64,000 bases of DNA from Owenia fusiformis (taxonomy: Eukaryota > Annelida > Polychaeta > Sabellida > Oweniidae), in the NCBI GenBank assembly GCA_903813345.2, contig CAIIXF020000001.1:4464001-4528000 (forward strand). Direction: 5' to 3'. The position numbers were made by a program, and so were the translations under genes. Positions 50,201 to 60,708 of the stretch are shown here, piece by piece. Positions within the stretch are counted from its first letter, which is position 1, and each line of letters starts with the position of its first letter. The notes beneath the pieces were generated by a model. It did no database searches. It had not been told where the DNA came from and was given only the letters and a program-made list of their open reading frames with translations.

Positions 50201-53200
50201 TACATAATGTTAAATGTTATATTAAATCCACCCTAATTTTATTGAAATCTTGTACAGATCATCATACCAATCTTATCTAACCTCTCCAAAACAAAGCCAT
50301 AAATATGTTTTATATCCTAATACTAGATACTAGTTCTAACTAATTTAGAACTAGTATCTAGAATGCCTACCCTACCTAGAAGGCAAATGGTAGATAATAT
50401 GTACTCTGATTATTAAAGAAAAATAAAAAATCATCTTACCATATTCATGATTGCTGGGTTGCCAAGCATAGCTCCAATGTCCATGCCTCCCATACCACCA
50501 GGTGCTAGGTTACCAAACACTGGATTCAATCTCTCGCCTCCCTACAATCATATATTCACCTTTGTGAATGTTTTCTGTTTGGCCTATTTTGTTCAGAACG
50601 ATAAGGTCATAACAAATAAATTGCCTGTGAGGCAATACCTATAAACTCAACTGAGTGCATTTCTGGTCAAAGTTTCTTTTCTTTTGTGGTTTGAAGGATA
50701 TTCTTTCGTTTTGACAATATGCATATTTTGGCCATTTAAAAGTAATACAAATAGAAATAAAAAGTGGGTACAATGGGTCCTTTTTTTAAAAACACACAAA
50801 TTACCAGTAGGAGCTTAAGACTGACTTGGCAAAATGTCCTAAAAAAGACATAAGCATATCAGACTCGTGATAAAGTCTTGAAGATTTCCAAGATTCAGAT
50901 TCAATAAATTAAAAGTATGGGTAGGTGACACAATATGTTTCTACATACCCCTAAGTTTGTATCTTTAAGTTGTTGTTCTGCAATATCTAGGTTTGTCTTA
51001 TAACTCTGGTTCATAGGATCTAGCTCCAGTGCTTTCCTATAGCTATCTGTTGCCAGGTGATGTTCACCTAAGGCAGTTAGCGCTAAACTGAAAACCACAG
51101 AAATATTATTTAGGCTTAGTAGCAAAACAAACATTACATAGGTTCTGGTTGTCAAGTGTGCTAAAAATGTTGAGTATAAGATAAGTTTCAAATCACCAAC
51201 TTTTATATTTATACTTCAACAGAAATGTGGGCTGGTTGAGCAGAAATGTTGTCTTTAAAATATGGTAGTCGAATGATGTCACTAAATAATTAACTTTATA
51301 CAGATCTTAAACAATGAAAACCGAAATTAACTATTTTTCCCTTGACTTTAAATATTTGTGAAATACGTTTTCCTTGAAATGATATTGACAATTCTGATTT
51401 CTGTAAAATAAGTTTTTTCCTACCCTTTTCTTCCATAAGCTTTGCTATAAGTGGGGTCTATGGCTATAGCAGACTCACAGTCTGCTAGTGCAGATTCTTG
51501 GTCATTTAGTTTGGCATATGCGGCAGCTCTGAAAGTAGTAACACAATTCAAGGCAAGGAACATGACAGGTTATTTATCATACAAGGCATGACAAAATGAC
51601 ATCCCCTTATGTTTGCGAATAAAGAATATGTCACTTTTTCTTGGTCTTGATATAAAAATTAGTGCAAAATATGTTGATGTCAGGTCTGTAGCCCTGAGTT
51701 CAGAAGATGCATTGTGATGTCAGGTCTAGCCCCGAGTTCAGAAGATGCATTGTGGTGTCAGGTCTGTAGCTCTGAGTTCAGAAGATGCATTGTGGTGTCA
51801 GGTTTGTAGCCCTGAGTTCAGGAGATGTATTCTGGTGTCAGGTCTGTAGCCCTGAGCTCAGAAGATATATTCTGTGTCAGGTATGTAGTCCCTAGTTCAG
51901 GGGATGCACTGTGATGTCAGGTCTGTAGCCCTGAGTTCAGAAGATACATTGTGTGTCAGGTATGTAGTCCTGAGTTCAGAATATGCATTGTGATGACAGG
52001 TCTGTAGCCCTTAGTTCAAAAGATGCATTTCTGATGTCAGGTATATAGCCCTGAGATCAGAGGGTGCATTGTGGGGTCTGTACCCCTGAGTCCAAAAGAT
52101 GTGAAGCGGATGTCAGGGGATGCACTGTGATGTCAGGTCTGTAGCCCTGAGTTCAAAATATACATTGTGTGTCAGGTATGTAGCCCGGAGATCAGAGGGT
52201 GCATTGTGGTGTCAGGTCTGTACCCCTCAGTTCAGAAGATGTAAACCGGATGTCAGGTCTGTAGACCTGAGTTCAGAGGATACATTGTGATGTCAGGACT
52301 GTACCCCTGAGATCAGGATATGTATTGCTGATGTCAGGTCTGTAACCCGGAGTCCTATTTATCCATTGGACTCTAATCCTTCAGAGACATTGCAGTAAAT
52401 CAATCTAATGATGGTCACCTCAGGCAAATGTCAAATACATGTATGAACTACTGTAAGTCACTACTATAGATATATATTTTCTAGTACATGGTGTACATGT
52501 TCATCACTCCAGCCTTATATTTCTATTTTGATGTATTTGAGGTATAAATCATACTTTAAAACAAACGAGGAATGATCAGTAAGTGCAGTCATTTTAGATA
52601 ATTTGCAATTTTCAATCAAGGTCATGCCATAGACTCAAAACTCCTATGTATCTAGCTTGGAAAATGTTGTGAGAGAATCATGGGAGCCAATCTTCCTTGA
52701 TATAGATACCTATATTTGCATGTATCAAAAATCAAATATTGTATCAGACATAAAGGAAGATATTTTTTTCATTATTTCAGTATATAAACATTCTTTTCAG
52801 TGATGAAACCATTCAACGTCAAAGCCATGAGTTGGTTATCTTTTTGGTACACATTCATCGTAACAGTGACAACCCTAGTGTTTTTATATACACTATGTAC
52901 AAACCGTAGGATGAAAAGACAAAAACCACAGATACGAGACCTGCAATCCAATGAGTTAACTGCGAACAACACACCGTGTGAGTCACTAGGAAGAAAGCTA
53001 CCTCAATGTATTATCATAGGAGTACAAAAGTGTGGTACTAGTGCTTTATCAGACTTTATGGCTGTTCATCCCCAGTTGATTCGCTCAGTACATGCTGAAG
53101 AACATTTCTTTGATAAATTTCTGAACCATAATGTATCATTAAAAGATGAAATCATATTGAAATATATGCCAAATATGCCTCTGACATGTGATCATGAGAT

Positions 53201-55255
53201 AGCATTTGAAAAAACACCTGCATATTTTGACGGAGCTGATCCGAGAGATTTATTGAAAATGAACCCTGCTTTGAGGCTGATTTTGCTCATATGTGACCCT
53301 GTGCGGAGAGCATTGTCAGCCTATTTACACAATGTCAATATTGGCAAATATCCTCCTAGACCTTATACATCATTCTGTTTCACTCAAAATGGTGATGTTA
53401 ATGAAACATCAGATATAATATCCAGGGGAAGATATGATATTCCTCTCATGAGATACCTCAATATATTTCCTCGGAGACAGTTACTAATTCTTGATCAGGT
53501 AACTCTAGAAATGAATCCACTGGACATAATGAAAAGGATCGAGTCATTTTTACAACTTGATGAATTTTATGACAAATCTACATTCTATTTCAATACAACA
53601 GTACAGTATTTCTGTATCAATCCCAAACTGAAATCAACAAACTCTGGTTGTCTGTTGACAATGAAGTACAGATCCCACCCAAATCTGAGTGAAAAGCACA
53701 CAAGTAAACTACAGCAATATTTTAAACCTTTTAACTACAGATTTATGGACATTGCTCAAGAAGAATTTACCTCTCTGCAGTATTTGAAATAGAAGAGTTA
53801 GACTAGAAATAACAAACTGAGGATGTGATCACATGTGGCCCTACCAACGATTTATTTACTCACCTGTTGCAATAATAGACTGCATTATTTCCATCTTTTT
53901 CTACTGCTTTACTGTAACTTGCTAGGGCTTCTTCAAAACGCTCATTTTTCATAAATTCATTTCCTATAAAATACAATTTCAACATGACATTCTTAGGTTG
54001 ACACAATGTTTACTAATATATCAATGAAGATTTATAAGAATATAATGTAAATGAAATATTATTATTGAAAAAACAAGAAGTATGACTATGACTGTAACTC
54101 TAGTCTACCTGTTACTTAATTCAGTGAGGTCAATTAAACACTCGTAACACTAATTTGATCCATTCTTATGATTTATATGTTACTGTTTTACATCCTAAAC
54201 TTTGTATCTTATACTCAGCGATGCTCTTGCATAGAAATATGCATCTATTAAACACTCAATATTTCATATCAATGTAAAGTTATTCTTATTTCAAAGATTA
54301 TACCTTGTGCTTTAAATTTATCTGCTTCTTTTTTATCCTCCTCTGAGGCTTGTGGGGGAGGATTGAATGTTGTAGTGTCAGATCCCTGGAAAGATCAGTA
54401 TATTACTCTCAAAATATTTTATATACAAATGAGATCAATCCAAATGAAACTGTAAACTGACAGGGAACCCCATCATTTACTATTACTGATTTCAAGTCTA
54501 TGTAATCACAGTAATACATATTGTTCTTTTTATCATTTCTTCAATGTGAATATTGTGAATGCCTTTGACAGTTGAGGTCCCATACATTTTAGAACTAGAA
54601 ATTCACTGTTGGGTGACAGTTTCAATGACAAGTTCTAATAACACTCAAAAGCAAAATGTAAAACCCATCTTTTCTGCCATCTTGAAATATTTTGGGAGTA
54701 TATCATAAACTAGTGTCATTGTAAAGGTTCTTTATCATTCCAGTCTTATTTTGTATTCTTTGGGTCATAAGCTTTCGAAAAATGTATATAACACAAATAT
54801 TTACTTGTTATCACTTAACTCAAATTTTATGGACAGATCTGCCCATCAATCAAGATGTCAGTTCATAACAATTCATAACAATATGTTTTGACTACATTAT
54901 GGTGCAAACAGCAGTATGGCATACCTGGGTTTGGCCTATACCATTGTTGAATATCTCTGGGAGAGGTGGGTCTTTTCCATATCTTGCAGCAAGGGCGGTG
55001 TCATCCATACTCACACCATATGCAGTCTGTAAACACTCTATGGCAACTGAAATAATGTGAGATACATATATTAATAAAGCCACAAAGTTAGTTTTGAATT
55101 ATAGACAATACAAGCGATAATGAATGAAGATAAAAAGAAGATTCAGAACACTAACCTTCTAAACTCTCAATGCCATCATCAGAGAGGGCGCCACTGTCTC
55201 TTTGTTGCACCAGAAATTTCACCATAGAGTAGACCAGCCTCGTCACCTCCGCCAT
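47241..55255 (-). CDS. SGTA: Small glutamine-rich TPR co-chaperone (SGTA/SGTB)
   Basis: Cytosolic co-chaperone that binds Hsp70/Hsp90 through TPRs and hands tail-anchored proteins to the BAG6/GET pathway. Exons, minus strand: 55156-55255, 54925-55046, 54304-54385, 53864-53963, 51424-51528, 50949-51087, 50440-50541, 49880-49917, 47687-47749, 47241-47388. All are GT-AG and in phase; 999 nt = 332 aa plus stop. Residues 1-75 are the SGT_A-type dimerisation domain ([23 protein letters not shown]). A linker (FNPPPQ) follows, then three TPRs at about 89-200, including [32 protein letters not shown] and YRKALELDP. The C-terminal part is rich in Gly, Met, Asn and Gln, including the conserved [26 protein letters not shown]. 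The end (PGIYPAII) differs from vertebrates. Symbol given for the family; SGTA versus SGTB is not resolvable here. Confidence 0.95.
48204..48210 (+). promoter_or_regulatory. TATA-like box upstream of sulfotransferase 1
   Basis: TATAAAG, 56 bp before the ATG at 48266, inside SGT intron 8. Distance is short for a full promoter plus 5' UTR, so this is tentative. Confidence 0.3.
48266..49396 (+). CDS. Uronyl/heparan 2-O-sulfotransferase-like enzyme, nested in SGT intron 8
   Basis: A single 376-codon exon on the strand opposite to SGT, wholly inside its intron 47750-49879. It is a type II Golgi membrane protein: span at about 8-24 ([17 protein letters not shown]), a polar stem to about 125, then the catalytic domain. 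PAPS-binding motifs are [10 protein letters not shown] (135-144, 5'-phosphosulfate loop) and [15 protein letters not shown] (207-221, 3'-phosphate, Arg209 and Ser217). RHCKFINF (187-194) aligns with the segment that bears the catalytic His in heparan sulfate 2-O-sulfotransferase, here His188. Several NxS/T sequons are present. It fits the Sulfotransfer_2 family (HS2ST/UST). It would transfer sulfate from PAPS to a uronic acid in heparan, chondroitin or dermatan chains; the actual acceptor is unknown. No canonical AATAAA follows before SGT exon 8. Confidence 0.88.
   Translation: MRSLRYNIIYIVGALQLIWLILFFRRHINYYFKHRIPDSQSTFSHRHYGTLESKEQWKIDMKETRSIMNNNVHTIDQWEDDPKANDNTESRFIEDDGKSALKANFKIDKQESNSKDTDLKGKSIEFNKDIIVYNRLAKCGSTTLMKTVEKFSNVTYKNDHNRSTGHFKEPDIVDMVQSLTTPAFYVRHCKFINFTEYGFKQPLFIQMIRDPIKRAISHFYYTKWHFHLMRDDATLDDCLQIQLQQNTSFNNCNVVANFSWHSFCSASVLKEDRCSIAHVKTIMEKYYLFIGIMEHYEESTEALSKLLPHLFPSNVTSEPKNSALKSTKHENPVPSATTLELLRQTLASEYIVYDFAKQLFYDKLKKLGIFINSKDT
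49547..49865. repeat. 48-bp minisatellite, 6.6 copies, abutting SGT exon 8 donor
   Basis: The unit begins CTGTATAAAATACTATTGTA and includes GTATTGTATTGTCATTTCTA. Copies start at 49547 and every 48 bp after. Each copy holds the dyad AATACTATTGTAGTATT. The last copy stops 14 bp inside the intron next to the exon 8 donor at 49880. Confidence 0.95.
49921..50118. repeat. 30-bp minisatellite, about 6.5 copies, abutting SGT exon 8 acceptor
   Basis: The unit includes AAACATTAGAAATATAATAT and CATGAACATC. On the minus (transcribed) strand it forms the sequence immediately before the exon 8 AG, so the repeat supplies the T-rich tract and possible branch sites. Confidence 0.95.
50323..50361. repeat. Perfect 17-bp hairpin in SGT intron 7
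   Basis: CTAGATACTAGTTCTAA, loop of 5 nt, then TTAGAACTAGTATCTAG. It lies 79 bp downstream of the exon 7 donor in the direction of SGT transcription, with no tandem copies. It may be a remnant of a small fold-back element. Confidence 0.85.
51674..52350. repeat. Degenerate 40-bp minisatellite, about 17 copies
   Basis: The unit is close to GATGTCAGGTCTGTAGCCCT, GAGTTCAGAAGATGCATTGT. Many copies differ by substitutions or small deletions. It lies in SGT intron 4, between exon 5 and the nested sulfotransferase at 52803. Confidence 0.9.
52803..53792 (+). CDS. Heparan 3-O-sulfotransferase-like enzyme, nested in SGT intron 4
   Basis: A 329-codon exon antisense to SGT, inside its intron 51529-53863. 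Type II topology: cytoplasmic start, span at about 14-31, then a stem. Catalytic motifs of the Sulfotransfer_1/HS3ST group are [13 protein letters not shown] (70-82, 5'-phosphosulfate loop), AEEHFFD (98-104, Glu99 aligning with the catalytic Glu), [22 protein letters not shown] (160-174), the disulfide pair in the YFC...GCL region and YRSHP near the end. Two oddities: the loop has Q75 where HS3STs have Arg, and ICDP has Cys164 where a PAPS 3'-phosphate-binding Arg is usual. Activity is therefore uncertain. A good acceptor (TTCTTTTCAG) ends at 52800, two bases before the ATG, so an upstream 5' exon is likely. The stop lies 71 bp from SGT exon 4 and no AATAAA precedes that exon. Confidence 0.87.
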   Translation: MKPFNVKAMSWLSFWYTFIVTVTTLVFLYTLCTNRRMKRQKPQIRDLQSNELTANNTPCESLGRKLPQCIIIGVQKCGTSALSDFMAVHPQLIRSVHAEEHFFDKFLNHNVSLKDEIILKYMPNMPLTCDHEIAFEKTPAYFDGADPRDLLKMNPALRLILLICDPVRRALSAYLHNVNIGKYPPRPYTSFCFTQNGDVNETSDIISRGRYDIPLMRYLNIFPRRQLLILDQVTLEMNPLDIMKRIESFLQLDEFYDKSTFYFNTTVQYFCINPKLKSTNSGCLLTMKYRSHPNLSEKHTSKLQQYFKPFNYRFMDIAQEEFTSLQYLK

Positions 55256-57927
55256 GTTGTACCTGGAGCAAAATCAAAAATTATTCTTCTAGACCAAGTG
55301 ACTATTCTGTCTAAAATTATTTCCTCAAGGGGTGCAAATTCTTTAACAACTATCACAAGTTGGTCAATATAGAGAGATAATCCTATATGAGGTTCAGGAT
55401 ATTGGGATTATCCTGAGGCCAATATAATATATCTGCTCGCTCCAGCCAGGACGTAAAGCTATATCTGCTTGCTGATGAAAATATAAGCATTTACAAACCT
55501 GTTTTATGTACCTGGAACACGTCCAAGTATGGGATAAATGCCATTATTATATAACTATGAAGCTTGCAATTGTATGATTGGTCAAATGATTAGGTAATAT
55601 TCACCAACCATGCTCATCAAAAATAAACATTTCATTCTTTTTTTGGTAAATTACTGTTGTACATTCACAAGACAATAGTTCACTAGCCATATAATGAATA
55701 CAAATATTTCATTATTTTGCTCATTTTCAAATGGATTTTGTGGGTGTAAACTGAACCTCAGGGAAGTAGATACAAGATATTTTAAAATCATATATCTTGT
55801 ATCAAATCCATCCATAATTTGAAATCTTTTCAGCTTAGTATGTCTAGAGTAAGGCCAAATGTAGTTCATACACGACACTAAACAGGGGCGGATCCGGACA
55901 CCAACAAGGGGGGGGGGGCAATATTTGAAGTATGACCAAAAACATTTTGAAAATTTAAGGCCCATTTTCTTGATAATTTGGCCCCTGGCCTGGCCCCTCC
56001 CAGATCCGCCAGATCCGACAACTCAGTTAGGTGGATTTTAGGTTATAACCGTGTCTTCAAAATCTCAACTACATTTTTCAGTGATGAGGAGATCATGACA
56101 AGCTATTGTTCCTAGATTGAAGATTATAAACAATAAAACAATACACTTACGAAATCTCATCAAAGAGAGACATGATCCTCTGAGTTTTGATATGTATAAT
56201 CCATGTAATGTTTTAACATTATATTAAGCCAGCATTTGCTCATATCATCACCATGATTCCTGAAGGATCCTTACATCACTAAATAATCTTAAAATGGCAT
56301 TTATGGACTGACATAATTGAACCCTTTCCCTCCTAGAGTCTACTTCCTCACTTTACCAGGTGCAGTAAAATAAACACAGCATCGTCTTTGTATAAAAAGC
56401 AACACTGTATTCCCGTATCTGTTTCATTGATCTCATGTACAGACAGTATGACTGTAAAGATGGATAATTAATTTAGAGCAGCTTAACCCTAGTGCTAATT
56501 GCCAGTGCAGTCTGCCAAAACTATTAAATATTATCACCCAATTGTGAGTAATTTCTGACAAATAAGATAATTCCATATGATGTATTCGGAATCCATAATT
56601 AGCCTTGAATCCCATTTTTAATAGAAATAGAACAAAATGAACAAATTCACTAACTAAAGTATACTAGAAAATGCACAGAAAAAACAATAAATAATACTAT
56701 TATCATTTAAATGATTTTCTGGTGCCTAGATTTTACCCGTGCAAAAGTTGTAGGTTGAATTCTAATTATCTTTAAAAAGTGTTGTCAAACATGAATACTA
56801 TTTAATCACAGATCAGAACCCATTGAACTAATGTAATGTTCAGAACAGTTTTGCATCTTGTGTACCAGTCCTTAAATTCAAACTGCCACCCTCTCAGTCT
56901 CACACAAAAACTATGTGTTAAAAAAGTCTTAAACAGGCCATGGGCATTCAATGACAGCCCATAGACAGACTTAATTCCTTCAGTAAAGCATATAAAATGA
57001 TTGTACTGAATGATTATTTGTACTGAATCCTTGAGTGCTTGTTTACATCATACTCTATCGAATTTGAAAAAATGAAACGATGAAACCTTTCCTCATAGCT
57101 TCTCACTTGGATATAAACTTGGTGATGAATGACTCCAGCATCTATTCAACATTTGTCTTTACGATACAGAGATATATCAGTCAAAATGACCTCCCTTTTT
57201 AACTCACTTATTTTCTAAAGTGTCAGTTAGGCTAAAATATCATTTTTCAATATTCTTTGAAAATTGTCAAAAAATATTTAAAAACACCACCGATCAGCTG
57301 ATGTATCACATCTCTAGAAAAGACCAATATAAAAGATTCAGGATTTGAAAATGATCAGCGCCTATGTTAAATTATGTCTTCTCAGATCTTTAGATTTTCT
57401 CTCTAGCTTGAACACTCATCAATGTTTACAAGTACCACTATAAAGGCAATATGCCAGAGCATATATCTCAGGACTCAGGTAGATCTGAAGAATTCCCTTC
57501 ATCTATCAATTACGAGTTCAGGCTGTATCTACTTACATTTAGGGCTTACACCTGCTATCATTCAGGACTTCCCAGGCCATGTGGTTAAATTGTTTTGATC
57601 TTGTATTAATGAGTCAGATCATGACAAAAACAAATAAATTCCCTTTAGACTTAGTCAATATCTAACCTATTACATGTATGGTACTTACAATATCTGTTTT
57701 CCATTATACATACAGGTAATATAACTATCAAGTTTCCCAAGTATTTCCATTCATAGCTAGATCAGACATTACATCAATAAATTGATTTTAAATATTAATA
57801 AAGACAGACCTGCATAAATAGTTTGTAAAAATGATTGCCATTTAAAAGCATTTGAACATAACTTTCTCAAAAATCGCTCAGAATCACAATAAATATTTCA
57901 AAAAGATGGCAGTGCAGTGAACCTATA
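55256..57927. other. SGT upstream region, mostly unannotated
   Basis: Holds the SGT 5' UTR. The minus strand reads CTCCAG then GTACAAC just before the ATG; a splice acceptor there could make a non-coding first exon, which was not found. A short repeat at about 55884-56017 starts AGGGGCGGATCCGG, has a run of G, and ends GATCCGCCAGATCCG. It resembles a common small MITE type. No other gene was seen. Confidence 0.4.
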
Positions 57928-57929
57928 TA

Positions 57930-58458
57930 CAGGGTGGTAAAAATGGAAATCCTTACACCATTTTCCTAATATCTTTGTTATTTAAGAAATAACTCCCTGA
58001 TATTTTACACAGTTGTACATCATTCAATTTCCTACCAGCCTACTATATTTCATGACCATCAGATTGATAGTCAGAATGTTACAGCACTTTAAAGAACATG
58101 CCCCAGTAGCCACTACTGCGCTTTAGGCAAACCTGCAAACATCGTCCAAAATGTCACTACCTGTGGGGATACAATTGCAAACCTCAAAAGTGAGATCATC
58201 CATGTCATTCAGGCCATACCTGGTGAGGAATGCATTTGGGTCATTGACAACTGTGCAGGTGACTTGAAAGATAATGCCTAAACCTGAAGCATGTTGTTCA
58301 AAGTTCTGTAAAATTATGACTATGAGTCTGATGGTCATGACATATGGTAGGGTGGTAGGAAAGTGAATGTTGTATAAATGTGTGAAATATCAGAGAGATT
58401 TTTCTAAAATGACAAAGAAATAAGGAAAATGTAGAGTTTCCATTTTTTGACCACCCTG
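57930..58458. mobile_element. TA-flanked mariner-type MITE with about 155-bp inverted repeats
   Basis: TA then CAGGGTGGTAAAAATGGAAA at the left; TTTCCATTTTTTGACCACCC then TG and TA at the right. The arms match imperfectly for about 155 bp, including CATGACCATCAGA and its inverse TCTGATGGTCATG. The centre has a minus-strand frame (58123-58338) with TRYGLNDMDDLTFEVCNC, which I do not recognise. TA duplication and CAGGG tips are shared with the mariner derivative at 36897, but the arms differ. Confidence 0.85.
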
Positions 58459-58761
58459 TATATGTATATTATATCAATAATTATAACATACCTATGATGA
58501 TGTATAGTGTAAACTGGTCACAAGACAGCGGGCCAATATTACTTTTGAAAAGCACGCGCCCGCTAACTTTCTGATTGGTCAAGCGCTGGGACTACGTCAT
58601 ACATTAGGCCTTGGTCAAATTGACTCCTACATTCGTAAGATACAAACATGGGAATAAATCATCATTTCCGAACCATTGCTAGTCAATTAGATAAGAAAAC
58701 GGTACTCTTTGACCAGACTAAATCATCATAGGTTTGTTATAAATCGTTTATGTCGCTATAG

Positions 58762-58847
58762 TTGCATATATGCCCTCGGTTCTCAGTGATCAATGTCCCT
58801 CCCAAGGTCAGGCCATATGTCACTGAAACCCTCGGGCATATATGCAA
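58762..58847. repeat. Fold-back element, 86 bp
   Basis: TTGCATATATGCCC at the left and its exact inverse GGGCATATATGCAA at the right. A second inner pair is CAGTGA/TCACTG. The left arm is itself partly self-complementary (GCATATATGC). Confidence 0.8.
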
Positions 58848-59859
58848 TGATAGTGCTAGTGATAACCTCTAATTACAAGTTGTGGTTTAGCAGAGTATAC
58901 CTGATGTACAATTAGTTTCTTGATTCTCACGCTTGGTTGATCACTATAATCAGCAAGATTTTATTACAAAGAAGTAGTGATTATTCAATCTGTGTTAATT
59001 TTCCCAACCTATTCAAATTTTTTACTTATGGCGTCACAAAACAATTTTTTCAAATGAGCTGTGGTTCTTTAATTTTAAAGTGTAGTTTTATACATCAAGA
59101 GTAAACAAACAATACCTAGGATAAAGTACTTTTCCTCTTGTTCAGATCAAAACAATCAGTTGGTTTTTGACCTGAATAATGCTTCAAAATCTAGAAGCTA
59201 TGTACTTTCATTTTAAAACCGATACGACCAATATTCATCCTGTGCATTGATACAGCTTGCATTGGACGTTAATTGCTCGAGCAATTGAGCGCTCGTGGTA
59301 TCCCCAATCAACACCAATGAAGTAACACTTGGACTTATGAGAGATTTGTGCTGAACTATCCATCAAAAACATTACTGGATACAACCTCCGTAGAGATAAC
59401 CAAAATGTTCATGAAGGCCTTAGTTGAGCTTTAATATCCTGTTTAAGAACCCCAACCTTCTAACTATTGAAACTTGTCGTGAAAATCATAGAGGTCAGTG
59501 TGAAATGATGTTGATTTGTTGTGATGACAACATCAAGATTTTTCATCGCAATTCCCAATTGATCAGTCTAATTGTGTTGATTTAGGATTAGTGAGCAACT
59601 ATAGGTATTAGATTATTCAATGTCTAGTGTCATAGTGACAAAAACTAGTGTATTCTGCAACTTAATAGGATCTATCATAAGGGATGATATCATAAATTCA
59701 AAGAGGAAAATCTTGTATCACCAAACTTCTTACTGTCATGGAAAAGTGGACTGATCTACTATGTAACTGAACCGAAATAGAAGCAATATATTTTGAACTA
59801 GCATAAACGTTTGATATGGTCCACTCCCAAACACTACTAGAATAATAGAAGGAGCAATG

Positions 59860-60458
59860 CACTTTACTGGATAAGGGGTTTTCTTATGGACAGAACGCAG
59901 ATAGTTAAAGTGAACAATAGCACATCTTCACCAAAGTCTGTGGCTTCAGAGTTCAGGTGTACCTCAGGGAAGAGTTTTGGGGCCACCCCTGTTCATGCAT
60001 CTACATAATCGATGCCCAAGCCAAGAATAAGAACTGTATAAAGATATTTGGAGATGATACCAAACTATACGGTGAAAGTCTTAATGCGGAACAGCGAAAA
60101 AGGCAGAAGTCAGTGACAGATTAATGAATGGAATTGACATGATTGAGCCAAGCTCCTTCTTTACTAAGGCTACCACTACCACCAGGGGATACTCCTTGAA
60201 ACTATGCAAACATCACTGCAATACAACTTTGAGAAGAAACACCTTCAGCAACAGGGTCATTGGAGATTGGAACTTACACCTATGAAGAAATGCTTCAGTA
60301 AGAGGTTCATAGAAGACTGCACCAGCCGTACAGACAAGATTGTAATGACAAATAGTGTAGATCAGTTTAACGAGAGGCTAGACAGATTTTGGCAAAATTA
60401 CCCTTGTGATATTTCAATGCAAAAACCTACAAGCTCAGAACCCGACGATGATGATTAA
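59860..60458 (+). pseudogene. Broken LINE reverse transcriptase remnant
   Basis: Pieces of a non-LTR retrotransposon ORF2 in shifting frames. WIRGFLMDRTQ-like sequence lies near 59870. GVPQGRVLGPPLF (RT motif around 59956) is followed by a stop. KIFGDDTKLYGE (the active-site box, with FGDD, 60041-60076) is shifted by one relative to the previous piece. RRNTFSNRVIGDWN (60232 on) then stops, and in another frame NSVDQFNERLDRFW ends the protein. The region between FGDD and RRNTF is shortened. The copy is inactive; domain order and motifs resemble CR1/Jockey-type elements. Confidence 0.8.
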
Positions 60459-60708
60459 ACTTTAAAAATCAAAGGACAACAAAAATCTATAATTATTACA
60501 CAGATGGTAGATGAGAAGAAGGGAATTATTCTCTTCAAGACTGGAAGTGAGTAAACTGAGAAGTGTTGTGGTAGATCAAATGAATTTATCGTGACACGTT
60601 GAAATATCCCACATAAGATTTCCAAAACAAAGCCTCACTTTCAATATTTGAGTTAGTATTACTGTAAATGTAAAAAAATTAAGACATACACATACAATGG
60701 ATTTTTAA

